Source: Armatimonadota bacterium (GTDB lineage: Bacteria; Armatimonadota; Zipacnadia; JAUWAU01). Taken from it: DNA of 64,000 nt. The translations under genes and the position numbers were made by a program. The stretch is from NCBI GenBank assembly GCA_030601885.1, contig JAUWAU010000007.1, forward strand, positions 1 to 64,000, written 5' to 3'. The notes under the pieces were generated by a model, which was not told the origin of the DNA, did no database searches, and was given only the letters and a program-made list of their open reading frames with translations. Below are positions 43,667 to 51,358 of this stretch, piece by piece. Positions within the stretch are counted from its first letter, which is position 1. Each line of letters begins with the position of its first letter.

Positions 43667-46126
43667 CTATTCAGAGGGCCACGACGCCAACTCCCTGACT
43701 CGTTCCGGCGTGAGCGCCCGGTCGAAGATCTTCACCTCATCCACGGCCGCCATCGCCTGCAGGCCGTGGCTGTAGCAGGCGAGGCTGATCCGATCTCCCC
43801 CGGTGAAGTCGGCGCCGAACCGCGCGCGGCCTATTTCCTCGCCGTCGAGGTACAGCACAGTCTCATTCCTCGTCTTTGACCACGTGAGACACAAATGGCG
43901 CCAACGCTGCGCCGCCAGTTCCATGGGACGCCGGATGATGAACTCCGCTGGGCCGTTGTACGCCACGCCACCGACCACCTGGAAGGCGCCGCTAACGTAG
44001 GCAAGACGAAGCTCATCGCCACCTACAGGATGCCACTTGCTGTCGGCCTGATATGCGATGGTTATGAACTGGTAGTTCTGGCTGCCAATCGTGGTGGTGT
44101 TCCAGGGGACCAACGGCTTGAGGAAGACGCTGAAGGAGCCGGCTTCGGGGCTGAGATTCCCTGGGGCGGCGAGGCTGCAAGTGTTGCCGGGCAGCGCGGG
44201 CAGGTAGATGGCCTTGCCGGCGATGCCGGGCATATGCTCGGCGCCCTCGCAGGTGATGGCCGCATCTCCACGCGCGTAGGCGGCTGTTCCGGTGTCCTCG
44301 AAGGGCACATACAGCAGCAGGCCAGCGTCCTCAGCCGCCGCGGCATCGGGTACCTCAGCCACGGGACGAAGCGCCGCTGCGCGAGCCGCTTCGAGAGCTG
44401 CCAGAGGCACCGGCGCCACCTCATCGTAGGGGAACTCGGCAAGCGATTCGGGCAGCGGATCGAGCGCCGCGATCAGCATGACCTCAGTGAGGCAGATGTT
44501 CTCTATCTGCCCGTTATAGTTGCCGTCCACGGCTTTGTGCAGTTCGAGGCGCACGCGTTGGGCGCGGGCCTGCCGAGTGAGCTCGAAGCACTGCCCCCGG
44601 GCCCGCGCGAGGCCTGACTGGCGGATGAACAGCTCGCCATCGTAGAGCACATCGCGCTCGTCTTCTGCCACTCGAATGGTGAACGGCCCGGGCAGATCGC
44701 CGTCGCTGAGCCTCGTGGACATCGTCGGGCAGATGATAGCGAAGGCCAGCGGCCCGGGGAGTTCGCCGAGGATCTCGTACTCGATCCAGGCATCCTCGGT
44801 CACGCCCGAGTTCCACGTCGTGTAGGCGCTCCCATCGGCCGTGAGCTGTGCCTCTATGAGGTTGCCGGAGGCGCCTGTGACCTTGAGCCGCACGGGCACC
44901 AGCCGTGGGCCGCGCCAGGTCGGCTCCGGCGCGCCCATGACCCGGCCGAACCCGGCATCCGCGGCGGCCCCGTGCACGCGCGAATCAGCCGCCAGCCGGA
45001 AGTTGAAGGCATCGTCCGACGCGAAGCTCACCGGCTGCAAGAGCGAATGGCGCTCCAGGCCCAGCGCGTGAGCCGCTTCTATCGTGTCGAGCTGCGAGAT
45101 GGTTCTCCCGCAGTCGAAGACGTTGTAGTCCGAGTCGCGCCTGTCCCAGCCCATGCGCGTGTCATACGAGAAGCCAACAGGGGAGCCCAGCAGCAGATTA
45201 TTGCGGAACAGGTTGTTGTGGGCGTGGTTGTTGACGGTGATGGCGGTTGCCCGGTTACCCACGATCGTGTTGTTGAGCACCCGATCCTCGCGCGAGTACC
45301 CCTTAACGTTGATCCCATGGCACATATTGCGAATCATCAGGTTGTTGACGTAGAGGTGCTTGTGGGACTCGCTGTTGATGTCGAACCCGGTGAAGCCGTT
45401 GAGATACGTGACGTTGTCGCGCACGATGTTGCCCTTTGGGCTGTTGACGATACGCAGGCCCGACTTATCGTTCAGAAACAGAGCATTGCGCTCGAACACG
45501 CCACCCTCGGAGCCAGAGACGTAGATGCCGAAGTTCTCGCTGGAGCCAGGTGCGGCCGGGTGCAGATAGGACACGCAGTCCGACACCGTCACGCCGGTCA
45601 CGCCCCTGAAGCTGGCGCCGTTGACGCGGTTGTGGTGGAAGCAGCAGCGCTCAACGGTCATCCCGTCGATCTCCCGGGCGTACAAGCCGTCGGCCCCGTT
45701 GCGGGCGAAGGTGCACCCGCGCACGATGAGGTCATGGGCAGGCCGGGCATAAAAGCCGAAGCTGCGGGCGCGCACCACGGTCAGATTCTCGACGGTCACC
45801 CAGCCCGCGCCCGGCGCGATACGTATGCCGTACTCGGCCCCGTGGGCGTCCAGGACTACGCGCGCGCCCGGCGCGGCACGAATGGTCAGCGGCGCAGCTT
45901 CCACACCCACATCGGGCACCCGAAGGCTCTCGACGTAGACGCCCTCACGTATCTGAACAATGTCGCCCGCGCGCGCCTTTTCGAGTGCCGGCTGGATCGA
46001 AGCGGTCTCTTCTGCGGCGCCCACGGTGATAGTGGCGGCATGCACGGCATCGGAGCCAGCCAAGAACCCGGGCGCCGTCAGCGCGCATGAGGCTAACAGG
46101 ACTCCCAAGGCGACGGCCGTTCTCAC
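43667..46126 (-). CDS. Secreted beta-helix protein with LamG domain
   Basis: 819 aa from GTG 46126, chosen because AGGAGGGC ends 6 nt upstream; the longer frame to 46210 would overlap the neighbour. A signal peptide (residues 3-30) precedes a right-handed beta-helix (about 35-350) with ASIQPALEKARAGDIVQIREGVYVE and rungs such as FGFYARPAHDLIVRGCTFARN, VSGSEGGVFERNALFLND and RVLNNTIVGNRATAITV. A central beta-sandwich (about 420-570) is followed by a C-terminal LamG/concanavalin-like domain (GSFSVFLKPLVPWNT, RWRHLCLTWSKTRNETVLYLDGEEIG, AVDEVKIFDRALTPERVREL). This is a carbohydrate-binding or lyase architecture; catalytic residues not identified. It lies 80 nt downstream of the SDR gene. Confidence 0.8.
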   Translation of the reverse strand: MRTAVALGVLLASCALTAPGFLAGSDAVHAATITVGAAEETASIQPALEKARAGDIVQIREGVYVESLRVPDVGVEAAPLTIRAAPGARVVLDAHGAEYGIRIAPGAGWVTVENLTVVRARSFGFYARPAHDLIVRGCTFARNGADGLYAREIDGMTVERCCFHHNRVNGASFRGVTGVTVSDCVSYLHPAAPGSSENFGIYVSGSEGGVFERNALFLNDKSGLRIVNSPKGNIVRDNVTYLNGFTGFDINSESHKHLYVNNLMIRNMCHGINVKGYSREDRVLNNTIVGNRATAITVNNHAHNNLFRNNLLLGSPVGFSYDTRMGWDRRDSDYNVFDCGRTISQLDTIEAAHALGLERHSLLQPVSFASDDAFNFRLAADSRVHGAAADAGFGRVMGAPEPTWRGPRLVPVRLKVTGASGNLIEAQLTADGSAYTTWNSGVTEDAWIEYEILGELPGPLAFAIICPTMSTRLSDGDLPGPFTIRVAEDERDVLYDGELFIRQSGLARARGQCFELTRQARAQRVRLELHKAVDGNYNGQIENICLTEVMLIAALDPLPESLAEFPYDEVAPVPLAALEAARAAALRPVAEVPDAAAAEDAGLLLYVPFEDTGTAAYARGDAAITCEGAEHMPGIAGKAIYLPALPGNTCSLAAPGNLSPEAGSFSVFLKPLVPWNTTTIGSQNYQFITIAYQADSKWHPVGGDELRLAYVSGAFQVVGGVAYNGPAEFIIRRPMELAAQRWRHLCLTWSKTRNETVLYLDGEEIGRARFGADFTGGDRISLACYSHGLQAMAAVDEVKIFDRALTPERVRELASWPSE

Positions 46127-46206
46127 TGTGCTGCCCTCCTGATGTCGGCTGCGGTGGCGGTGACCAAGACGGCACACAACCGCGGCTCCACAGCCATCGT
46201 CGCTCA

Positions 46207-47025
46207 TCACTTCCGCAAGCGAAGCGTCAACCCGTCTTCTTCGATTATCGCGTCGGCATTCTCGAGGATCTCGTCTGGATCGCGCTTGGCATCGAAGTAT
46301 CGCCCCGTGAGCGAATCAAACTTGCCGCTGACCAGTTCCAGGGCCAAGTTGACCACCAGATCCGCCGGCGCATCCCGGCCCTCCTCGAAGATGCTCTTGA
46401 ACGTCGGCCGCCACTTGCGCCCCTCGGGGCTGTCCATGATGAACTCGGTCATGGCGGTCCGCACCGCCCCCGGCTGTATGGCGAACACCTTCACCCCGTG
46501 CTCCTTTGCTTCCTGCGCCAGCCCCTCGGTCAGGCGCATGACGCCGGCCTTGGAACAGGCATAGCCCGTCGTGTACGCGTGCGGGTCGCCCACACCGCCG
46601 CCCACCATGTTGAGCACGTATCCGCCGCCCCGCTCAACCATGCCTTTCACCACGGCGCGGCAGCACAGGAACGTGCCGCACAGATTCACCGTGACATCGT
46701 GCCACCATCGTTCGTGGTCAACTTCCCACATCGGCCCGATTGCCGAGAGGCTCCCGGCGCAGTTCACCAGGATGTCGATGGGCCCGAGCTCACGCTCCGC
46801 CTGCGCAACCATCGCGTCAACCTGCGGCGGATCGGTCGCGTCCGTCGGTATCGCCAGGACGGTGCCTCCGGCGCTTCCGATTTCCCCGGCCGTCTCGAGC
46901 AGCATATCCTCCAGCACGTCCACGGCAGCCACGCGCGCCCCTCGCGCGGCGTACGCCTCAGCAATGGCCCGGCCCAGTCCTCCGGCCGCCCCGGTGACGA
47001 TGGCGACGGCGCCGTTGAGCTCCAC
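46207..47025 (-). CDS. Short-chain dehydrogenase/reductase (SDR) family oxidoreductase
   Basis: 272 aa from GTG 47025 with AAGGGGAG about 10 nt upstream. Cofactor motif TGAAGGLG, adenine-site DATD, NCAG, and Tyr-x-x-x-Lys in TGYACSKAG are present, so this is a classical SDR. The Ser that normally sits 13 residues before the Tyr is Gly (NMVGGGVGDPHAYTTGY), which could lower activity or be compensated. The Asp after the second strand (VAAVDVLED) favours NAD(H) over NADP(H). Likely oxidises a sugar or hydroxy acid in the cytoplasm. It precedes the beta-helix/LamG gene on the same strand. Confidence 0.85.
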   Translation of the reverse strand: MELNGAVAIVTGAAGGLGRAIAEAYAARGARVAAVDVLEDMLLETAGEIGSAGGTVLAIPTDATDPPQVDAMVAQAERELGPIDILVNCAGSLSAIGPMWEVDHERWWHDVTVNLCGTFLCCRAVVKGMVERGGGYVLNMVGGGVGDPHAYTTGYACSKAGVMRLTEGLAQEAKEHGVKVFAIQPGAVRTAMTEFIMDSPEGRKWRPTFKSIFEEGRDAPADLVVNLALELVSGKFDSLTGRYFDAKRDPDEILENADAIIEEDGLTLRLRK

Positions 47026-47198
47026 TCGGCATCTCCCCTTTGCGCTTCGCTGTGATGCCTGTTCTCCTGCCGCGGTTGAGATTCCTTATGGTAAGGAGAA
47101 TGGGCCGGTTGTGTCGAAGGCTAATATGTTGGGGCTAGTCATCATGTCGCGGGGCGCCACCCGGAGACTGTGAAGATCGGCGCGACGGCGAACGGCCT

Positions 47199-47252
47199 GC
47201 CACCACAGCCAGGCGGGGGACATAGACCCCGCGCTACAACGCCACCGCAGCC
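47199..47252 (+). repeat. REP family 1, copy A
   Basis: The core CCAGGCGGGGGACATAGACC is followed by CCGCGCTACAACGCCACC. It matches, in the same orientation, the copy at 51133-51178 and, inverted, the copy at 50536-50580. Here it lies in the divergent gap between the SDR and amidohydrolase genes. Confidence 0.75.
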
Positions 47253-47291
47253 AAATCTTCGAAGCAGGCGCCTGACGGAGGGTGAGCGCAC

Positions 47292-48119
47292 ATGATCCTG
47301 ACACATTGTCACCTGTGGCCGGAGGGGATGACGGATCGGGAGGACGACTTCGGCATCCCGGGAAGGCCGGAGCACCTGTCGAAATTCGCCGACGAGCTGG
47401 GCTTCGAGAAGGCGGTCGGGCTGGCGCCCTTCGAGGTGCCCGAGGGGCGCTCGACGGCGCGCATCTCGCCGGACGAGGACTCCAGCCGGTGGCTCGCCGA
47501 CGCCATCGCCGAGTTCGACAACATCGTCGGCTTCGCCTCGCTCGACCCATCGCGGGAAGATGCACCCGAGCGCGTTGCCGCCGCAAAAGAGCTGGGCCTC
47601 GTCGGCGTGAAGGTACACCCGCCCATCTTCCGCATCGTGGTGGACGACCCGAAGCTCGACCCCTTCTACGCCGCCGTGGACCGCGCCGGCTTGCCCCTCA
47701 TGTTTCACACCGGCTATGGTAGCTGGGCGTGGCCCCTGGAGGACTACTCGGTGCTGAGGGTAGAGCGCGTGGCGAAGCGCTTCCCTGACCTGCGGATCAT
47801 CGTCGCCCACTGCGGCGGGGCGGCATTCTGCCGCGATGTGCTGGCGCTGCTCCAATCCAACCCTCTCTGCTGCGCCGACCTGGCGATGGCGCTCCGGCCC
47901 GACGCGGGCTGGTACGTTCCCTCCGACGAGCTGCGCCTGATCGTCAACTGCGTCGGCGCCGATCGGCTCGTGTACGGAGTGGATTACCCGTGGTGCTCCA
48001 TCGAGTCTGTTGAGCGCGATATAGAGATCATCGACGAGTGGGGCCTTTCGGACGAAGACGAGCGGATGATCCTTCACGACAATGCGGCGAAGTTGATTCA
48101 GCCCTTGCAGAGGGATTGA
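47292..48119 (+). CDS. Amidohydrolase family protein (amidohydrolase_2 / ACMSD-like)
   Basis: 275 aa; GGAGGGTG 7-14 nt before ATG 47292. TIM-barrel metal-dependent hydrolase with the N-terminal His-x-His as THCHLWPEG, then GVKVHPPIF, FHTGYGSW, VAHCGGA and VYGVDYPWCS (the final Asp), the order expected for the amidohydrolase_2 family. Relatives include decarboxylases such as ACMSD and lactone hydrolases for sugar lactones. Its place beside sugar dehydrogenase-like genes favours a lactonase or aldolase-type role. Cytoplasmic. It is convergent with the Gfo/Idh/MocA gene. Confidence 0.83.
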   Translation: MILTHCHLWPEGMTDREDDFGIPGRPEHLSKFADELGFEKAVGLAPFEVPEGRSTARISPDEDSSRWLADAIAEFDNIVGFASLDPSREDAPERVAAAKELGLVGVKVHPPIFRIVVDDPKLDPFYAAVDRAGLPLMFHTGYGSWAWPLEDYSVLRVERVAKRFPDLRIIVAHCGGAAFCRDVLALLQSNPLCCADLAMALRPDAGWYVPSDELRLIVNCVGADRLVYGVDYPWCSIESVERDIEIIDEWGLSDEDERMILHDNAAKLIQPLQRD

Positions 48120-48225
48120 GAGTCTTCCGCCAATTGCATGAGCGAGACGGCCTCAGGCAAGCTGCCTGGGCTACACTGGCTCATGGCGGGGATGGGCATC
48201 CTCGCCCTACACAAGGCCGAGTGCG

Positions 48226-49236
48226 CTATCCGAGTAGCTCGGCGATCTCCACCTTCCGCCCCTGCTCGGCGCTCATGACGGCTGCCGTCGTCATGGCCAG
48301 CGAGTTGAGGTTGTCCCTCCCACTGCACTCCGGCTCGCGGCCCTCTTTCACGGCGGCGACGAACTCGGCCAGGATCGCATCCGGCCCGCTCAGGGGGATG
48401 TCGTCCGGCGGGATCTCCTCGCGTGCGGCCTTGTCGGCGGGGAAGCTGCGGGTGTGGAAGATCTTGTCGTTCTCCCAGGTGATGCTCCCCTCGGGCCCTT
48501 CGATCTGCCAGTCGCCGTTCCACGCCGTCTTGCGCCCGACGCTGCTGCCGAAGGCGGTGTGCACGACCCGCAGACCGCCCTCGAACTCAAACAGCGCCAC
48601 GTGCGACGCGTCGCCCTTGTGCCAGCCCCACGACGGGTTCCACGTCATGCAGCGGACGCTGATCGGGTCGCAGGCGAGCACGTAGCGCATCATGTCGAAG
48701 TGGTGGATGCCCATGTCCTTGAGCAGCATGTAGGGGAACTCGACGTAGTGCGTCCCCGGGCGAGTAGCCCACGGCATGTAGAACTGAATGCCGACCTGCT
48801 CGGGCTTGCCGATCAGGCCCTCGGCGAGCAGCCGTCGCGTCGTCCGAGGCGGGAGCGTGAAGCGATAGTTCTGGGTGATCATGTGGGTGCGGCCGGCGGC
48901 TTCCGACGCTGCCACAATGCGCTTTGCCGCGTCGAAGTCGTCGCTCAGCGGCTTTTCGCCCAGCACGTGTAGGCCGGCGTCGAAGGCCGTGTTGGCCACA
49001 GCCTCGTGCGCCGCCGGCGGGGTGACGTCTACGATGAAGTCGGCCTCGATCGCCCCCGCCGCGTCCGCCAGATCGACGAAGAGCTGGCCATCAGGGATGC
49101 TGTGCTTCTCGGCCACGACCTTTCGGCGCTCCGCCACCGGCTCCACGTAGCCGACGATCTCCACCTCCTCATGCCCCCCACACACGCCGATCCAGGTCCC
49201 CGCCCGCCCGCCGAGTCCGACGATGATGGCTTTCAT
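48226..49236 (-). CDS. Gfo/Idh/MocA family oxidoreductase
   Basis: 336 aa; GGGAGG 9 nt before ATG 49236. N-terminal Rossmann fold with AIIVGLGGRAGTW in place of the more usual GxGxxG, FIVDVTPPAAH, and the EKPLS motif with the family catalytic Lys. The C-terminal domain has the LKDMGIHHFDMMRYV stretch (Asp and His used in catalysis) and WQIEGPEGSITWEND. NAD(P)-dependent sugar or inositol dehydrogenases and glycosidase-like members share this layout. It lies downstream of the URO-D-like gene at 49420, separated by a tandem REP-type repeat, so cotranscription is possible. Confidence 0.88.
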   Translation of the reverse strand: MKAIIVGLGGRAGTWIGVCGGHEEVEIVGYVEPVAERRKVVAEKHSIPDGQLFVDLADAAGAIEADFIVDVTPPAAHEAVANTAFDAGLHVLGEKPLSDDFDAAKRIVAASEAAGRTHMITQNYRFTLPPRTTRRLLAEGLIGKPEQVGIQFYMPWATRPGTHYVEFPYMLLKDMGIHHFDMMRYVLACDPISVRCMTWNPSWGWHKGDASHVALFEFEGGLRVVHTAFGSSVGRKTAWNGDWQIEGPEGSITWENDKIFHTRSFPADKAAREEIPPDDIPLSGPDAILAEFVAAVKEGREPECSGRDNLNSLAMTTAAVMSAEQGRKVEIAELLG

Positions 49237-49293
49237 CGGTGTTGTACCTCCCTATCGATACCCGGTCTACTGCCAACGACATGCAGGCTGGAA

Positions 49294-49391
49294 GCCTGCG
49301 CTCCCGGCACGCCCACGCTTCCTGGGAACGCAAGCATCCTTGGCTTGCGCTCCCGGCACGCCCACGCTTCCTGGGAGCGCAGGCATCCTTG
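49294..49391 (+). repeat. Two tandem 49-bp repeats, REP family 3
   Basis: Units 49294-49342 and 49343-49391 share GCTCCCGGCACGCCCACGCT and TCCTGGGA.CGCA.GCATCC, with only a few differences. The array is bracketed by CATGCAGG (49280) and CCTGCATG (49392), giving an overall palindrome. It lies between the URO-D-like and Gfo/Idh/MocA genes and could affect mRNA stability or termination between them. Confidence 0.75.
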
Positions 49392-49419
49392 CCTGCATGC
49401 CGTCGCCCCGAAGGGGCGC

Positions 49420-50532
49420 TTAGTGCCTCCCGAACTCCTCGACCACTTCGACCATGGCCTTCAGATTTTCGTACTTCGCGTCCGCGGGCACCTCGTCGCC
49501 GGTGCCCATGATGTACGCACCGCCCTCCATCGCCTCGTCCAGGCATCGCTTCGCCTCGGCGCGTGCCTCCTCGACGCTGCCGTGCGCGAGGATCACCGAG
49601 TCGAAGTTGCCCATCACGCAGACCTCATCTCCGTACAGCTCCTTGGCCTCGCGGAGCGAGAGGTCGCCCTCGTTCGGCTCGAAGGTGGCGATCATGTGGG
49701 GGCGGGCATTCATCAGCGTCGGCATGATCTCCCGCATCCGGCCCAGCGTGTAGAGGCTGATGAACTTGCCGGGCCGGTCGCGCACGAGCGCGCACATGCG
49801 GGTCAGCTCGTCGCCGAGCCATTGGTCAAACAGCTTCGGTCCGAGGTTCATCCCCGTCGCCCAGCAGATGTCGTACCACGCCACCTCGGAGGGGCTCATC
49901 AGGAACGCCTGGATGACCTTTGCCTGAATGTCGCACGCGTGGCGATGGGCCTCCCTGAGGAGGTCCGGGCAGTCGTAAAGATCGTAGAACAGGTCCTGCA
50001 TGCCGCGCTGCGTCGCCACCAGGTGAAACGCGGAGCTGACTCCCACGCTGGCGACCCCGTCGTTCCTCATCAGCTCGAAGGCCTCCTGCACTGTGCTGGC
50101 TGGCCTCGGCTTCGCCGTCTGGGCGCGGTGCTCCCAGACTTCGATGATGATCCGCCAATCCCCCGGCTCCTTCACATAGTACTCCGTGGTTTTGGCGACG
50201 AGGGGGTCGTGCGGGATGGAGCCGCGGTCCACCGTGGAAGTCAAATCGCCTTTGGGCGTATGCAGTGTGCTACGGGTCACTCGATGGACGCCCTCGTCGA
50301 GCAGGACCTCCGAGCTGTGCTCCCATCCCTCGGGCATTTCAGTCTCTATGCCGACGCCGATGGGTCCGCGGTAGTGGCAGGAGCCGATCTCGTGGTGCAG
50401 CTCGAACACTGCCCTCCAGTCCGATCGACCCAAGCGCGCGTGCGCGTAGCGGCTGTGGATCAGCGGCGAGACGGGGACGACATCGGGTGTCTCCAGTCTC
50501 AGGGCAGCGAGGAAGCGCTCTTTCTGGGTCAT
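49420..50532 (-). CDS. URO-D family protein lacking the usual His-x-Cys zinc site
   Basis: 370 aa from ATG 50532; the frame is open into the REP copy upstream, but that part is repeat sequence. URO-D fold motifs: TQKERFLAALRLETPDVVPVSP, GVSSAFHLVATQRGMQDLFYDLYDCPDLLREA, VAWYDICWATGMNLGPKLFDQWLG, and PNEGDLSLREAKELYGDEVCVMGNFD. Where corrinoid methyltransferases have H-x-C-G the sequence is SLYTLGRM, so both metal ligands are absent. It may act without zinc or as a non-methyltransferase member. It lies upstream of the Gfo/Idh/MocA gene on the same strand. No strong ribosome site is seen, because the region before the start is repeat-derived. Confidence 0.75.
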   Translation of the reverse strand: MTQKERFLAALRLETPDVVPVSPLIHSRYAHARLGRSDWRAVFELHHEIGSCHYRGPIGVGIETEMPEGWEHSSEVLLDEGVHRVTRSTLHTPKGDLTSTVDRGSIPHDPLVAKTTEYYVKEPGDWRIIIEVWEHRAQTAKPRPASTVQEAFELMRNDGVASVGVSSAFHLVATQRGMQDLFYDLYDCPDLLREAHRHACDIQAKVIQAFLMSPSEVAWYDICWATGMNLGPKLFDQWLGDELTRMCALVRDRPGKFISLYTLGRMREIMPTLMNARPHMIATFEPNEGDLSLREAKELYGDEVCVMGNFDSVILAHGSVEEARAEAKRCLDEAMEGGAYIMGTGDEVPADAKYENLKAMVEVVEEFGRH

Positions 50533-50535
50533 AAT

Positions 50536-50580
50536 TGGCTGTGGTGGCATTGTAGCGCGGGGTCTACGTCCCCCGCCTGG
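50536..50580 (-). repeat. REP family 1, copy B (inverted)
   Basis: GGCTGTGGTGGCATTGTAGC followed by GCGGGGTCTACGTCCCCCGCCTGG is the reverse complement of copy C at 51133-51178 with one difference. It abuts the start of the URO-D-like gene and lies just downstream of the transposase gene. A further GC-rich palindromic stretch (CTGTGGCCGGGGGCGCTGTGGCA) continues to about 50610. Confidence 0.8.
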
Positions 50581-50613
50581 CTGCTGTGGCCGGGGGCGCT
50601 GTGGCACCCCCGT

Positions 50614-51072
50614 CTACATCTCCAGCGCGACCATCTCGCCCTGATACGGCCACTGCTCCGGGGTCTCACACAGCCCAGCTCTCACAGGGTTCTGCGCTAC
50701 ATATTCCTGTTTCTCGGCATAGGACTCGTCGCTGCGCAGCAGATGGTCGAAGAACTCCGGCTGCCACAGACGACCCTCGTGGCCAAGGCCCCACGCGAGG
50801 CGCGTCGTCCACCGCTTCCAAAGCCCCACGAACTCCGACAGTTCCGCATCCTCAATGACAGGCGAGCAGAAGAAGTGGACGTGATCCGGCATCACAGCGT
50901 ATCGGCCCACACGCCAGCCCGTTCTCTCCGAGGCATCCTGGAGCGCGGTTACAATCTCGCCGGCCATAGTCTGCGTGGCGAGCAGGCGCCGGCGCTGCGT
51001 AGTGCAGATCGTCACCAGGTAGATTTGCGGCTGGAGCCAGACCTGCTCCAGGCGGCGAAGGTGCTTGTGCAT
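50614..51072 (-). CDS. REP-associated tyrosine transposase (RAYT, Y1/TnpA_REP family)
   Basis: 152 aa from ATG 51072, where the protein begins with HLRRLEQVWLQPQIYLVTICT, matching the family start; GTG 51129 is an alternative. The HUH nuclease motif is MPDHVHFF. Further family marks are GRYAVMPDH, WKRWTTRLAWGLG, WQPEFFDHLLRSDESYAEK, and the tyrosine motif EYVAQNPVRAGL, ending WPYQGEMVAL. RAYTs are single-strand transposases that mobilise REP elements. The gene is flanked by inverted REP copies B (50536-50580) and C (51133-51178), the classic arrangement, and a third copy lies at 47199. It appears intact. Confidence 0.9.
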   Translation of the reverse strand: MHKHLRRLEQVWLQPQIYLVTICTTQRRRLLATQTMAGEIVTALQDASERTGWRVGRYAVMPDHVHFFCSPVIEDAELSEFVGLWKRWTTRLAWGLGHEGRLWQPEFFDHLLRSDESYAEKQEYVAQNPVRAGLCETPEQWPYQGEMVALEM

Positions 51073-51132
51073 GTCGTGGACGTTCGTTCCGATAGAGGGG
51101 CAGCCCTTTGCTGGATGGAAGCTTGCCACCTC

Positions 51133-51178
51133 GGCCAGGCGGGGGACGTAGACCCCGCGCTACAACGCCACCACAGCC
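51133..51178 (+). repeat. REP family 1, copy C
   Basis: GGCCAGGCGGGGGACGTAGA continues CCCCGCGCTACAACGCCACCACAGCC, inverted relative to copy B. The pair encloses the RAYT gene. Immediately outside is another palindrome, GCCAGCCGGCTCCGGCTAGC followed by TGGC (51188-51211). Confidence 0.8.
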
Positions 51179-51358
51179 TTTGCTGTGCGCCAGCCGGCTC
51201 CGGCTAGCTGGCGTAATGCGCCGCGCGCTCGGCGAGCGCATCGTCACTCGTGATGGTCACTCCGCCGTCGCCGCACTGCAGGTGCTTGGAGTCCTGCAGG
51301 CTCACATCGCCTCCTTGCCGGCAGCCAAGTCGGCGCGCCGCCGCGAGCGAAATCAGCC

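Noticed and set aside
49006..51207. A 733-codon plus-strand frame spanning several genes
   Set aside because: It overlaps Gfo/Idh/MocA, URO-D-like and RAYT genes on the other strand plus REP repeats, and its sequence has no domain.
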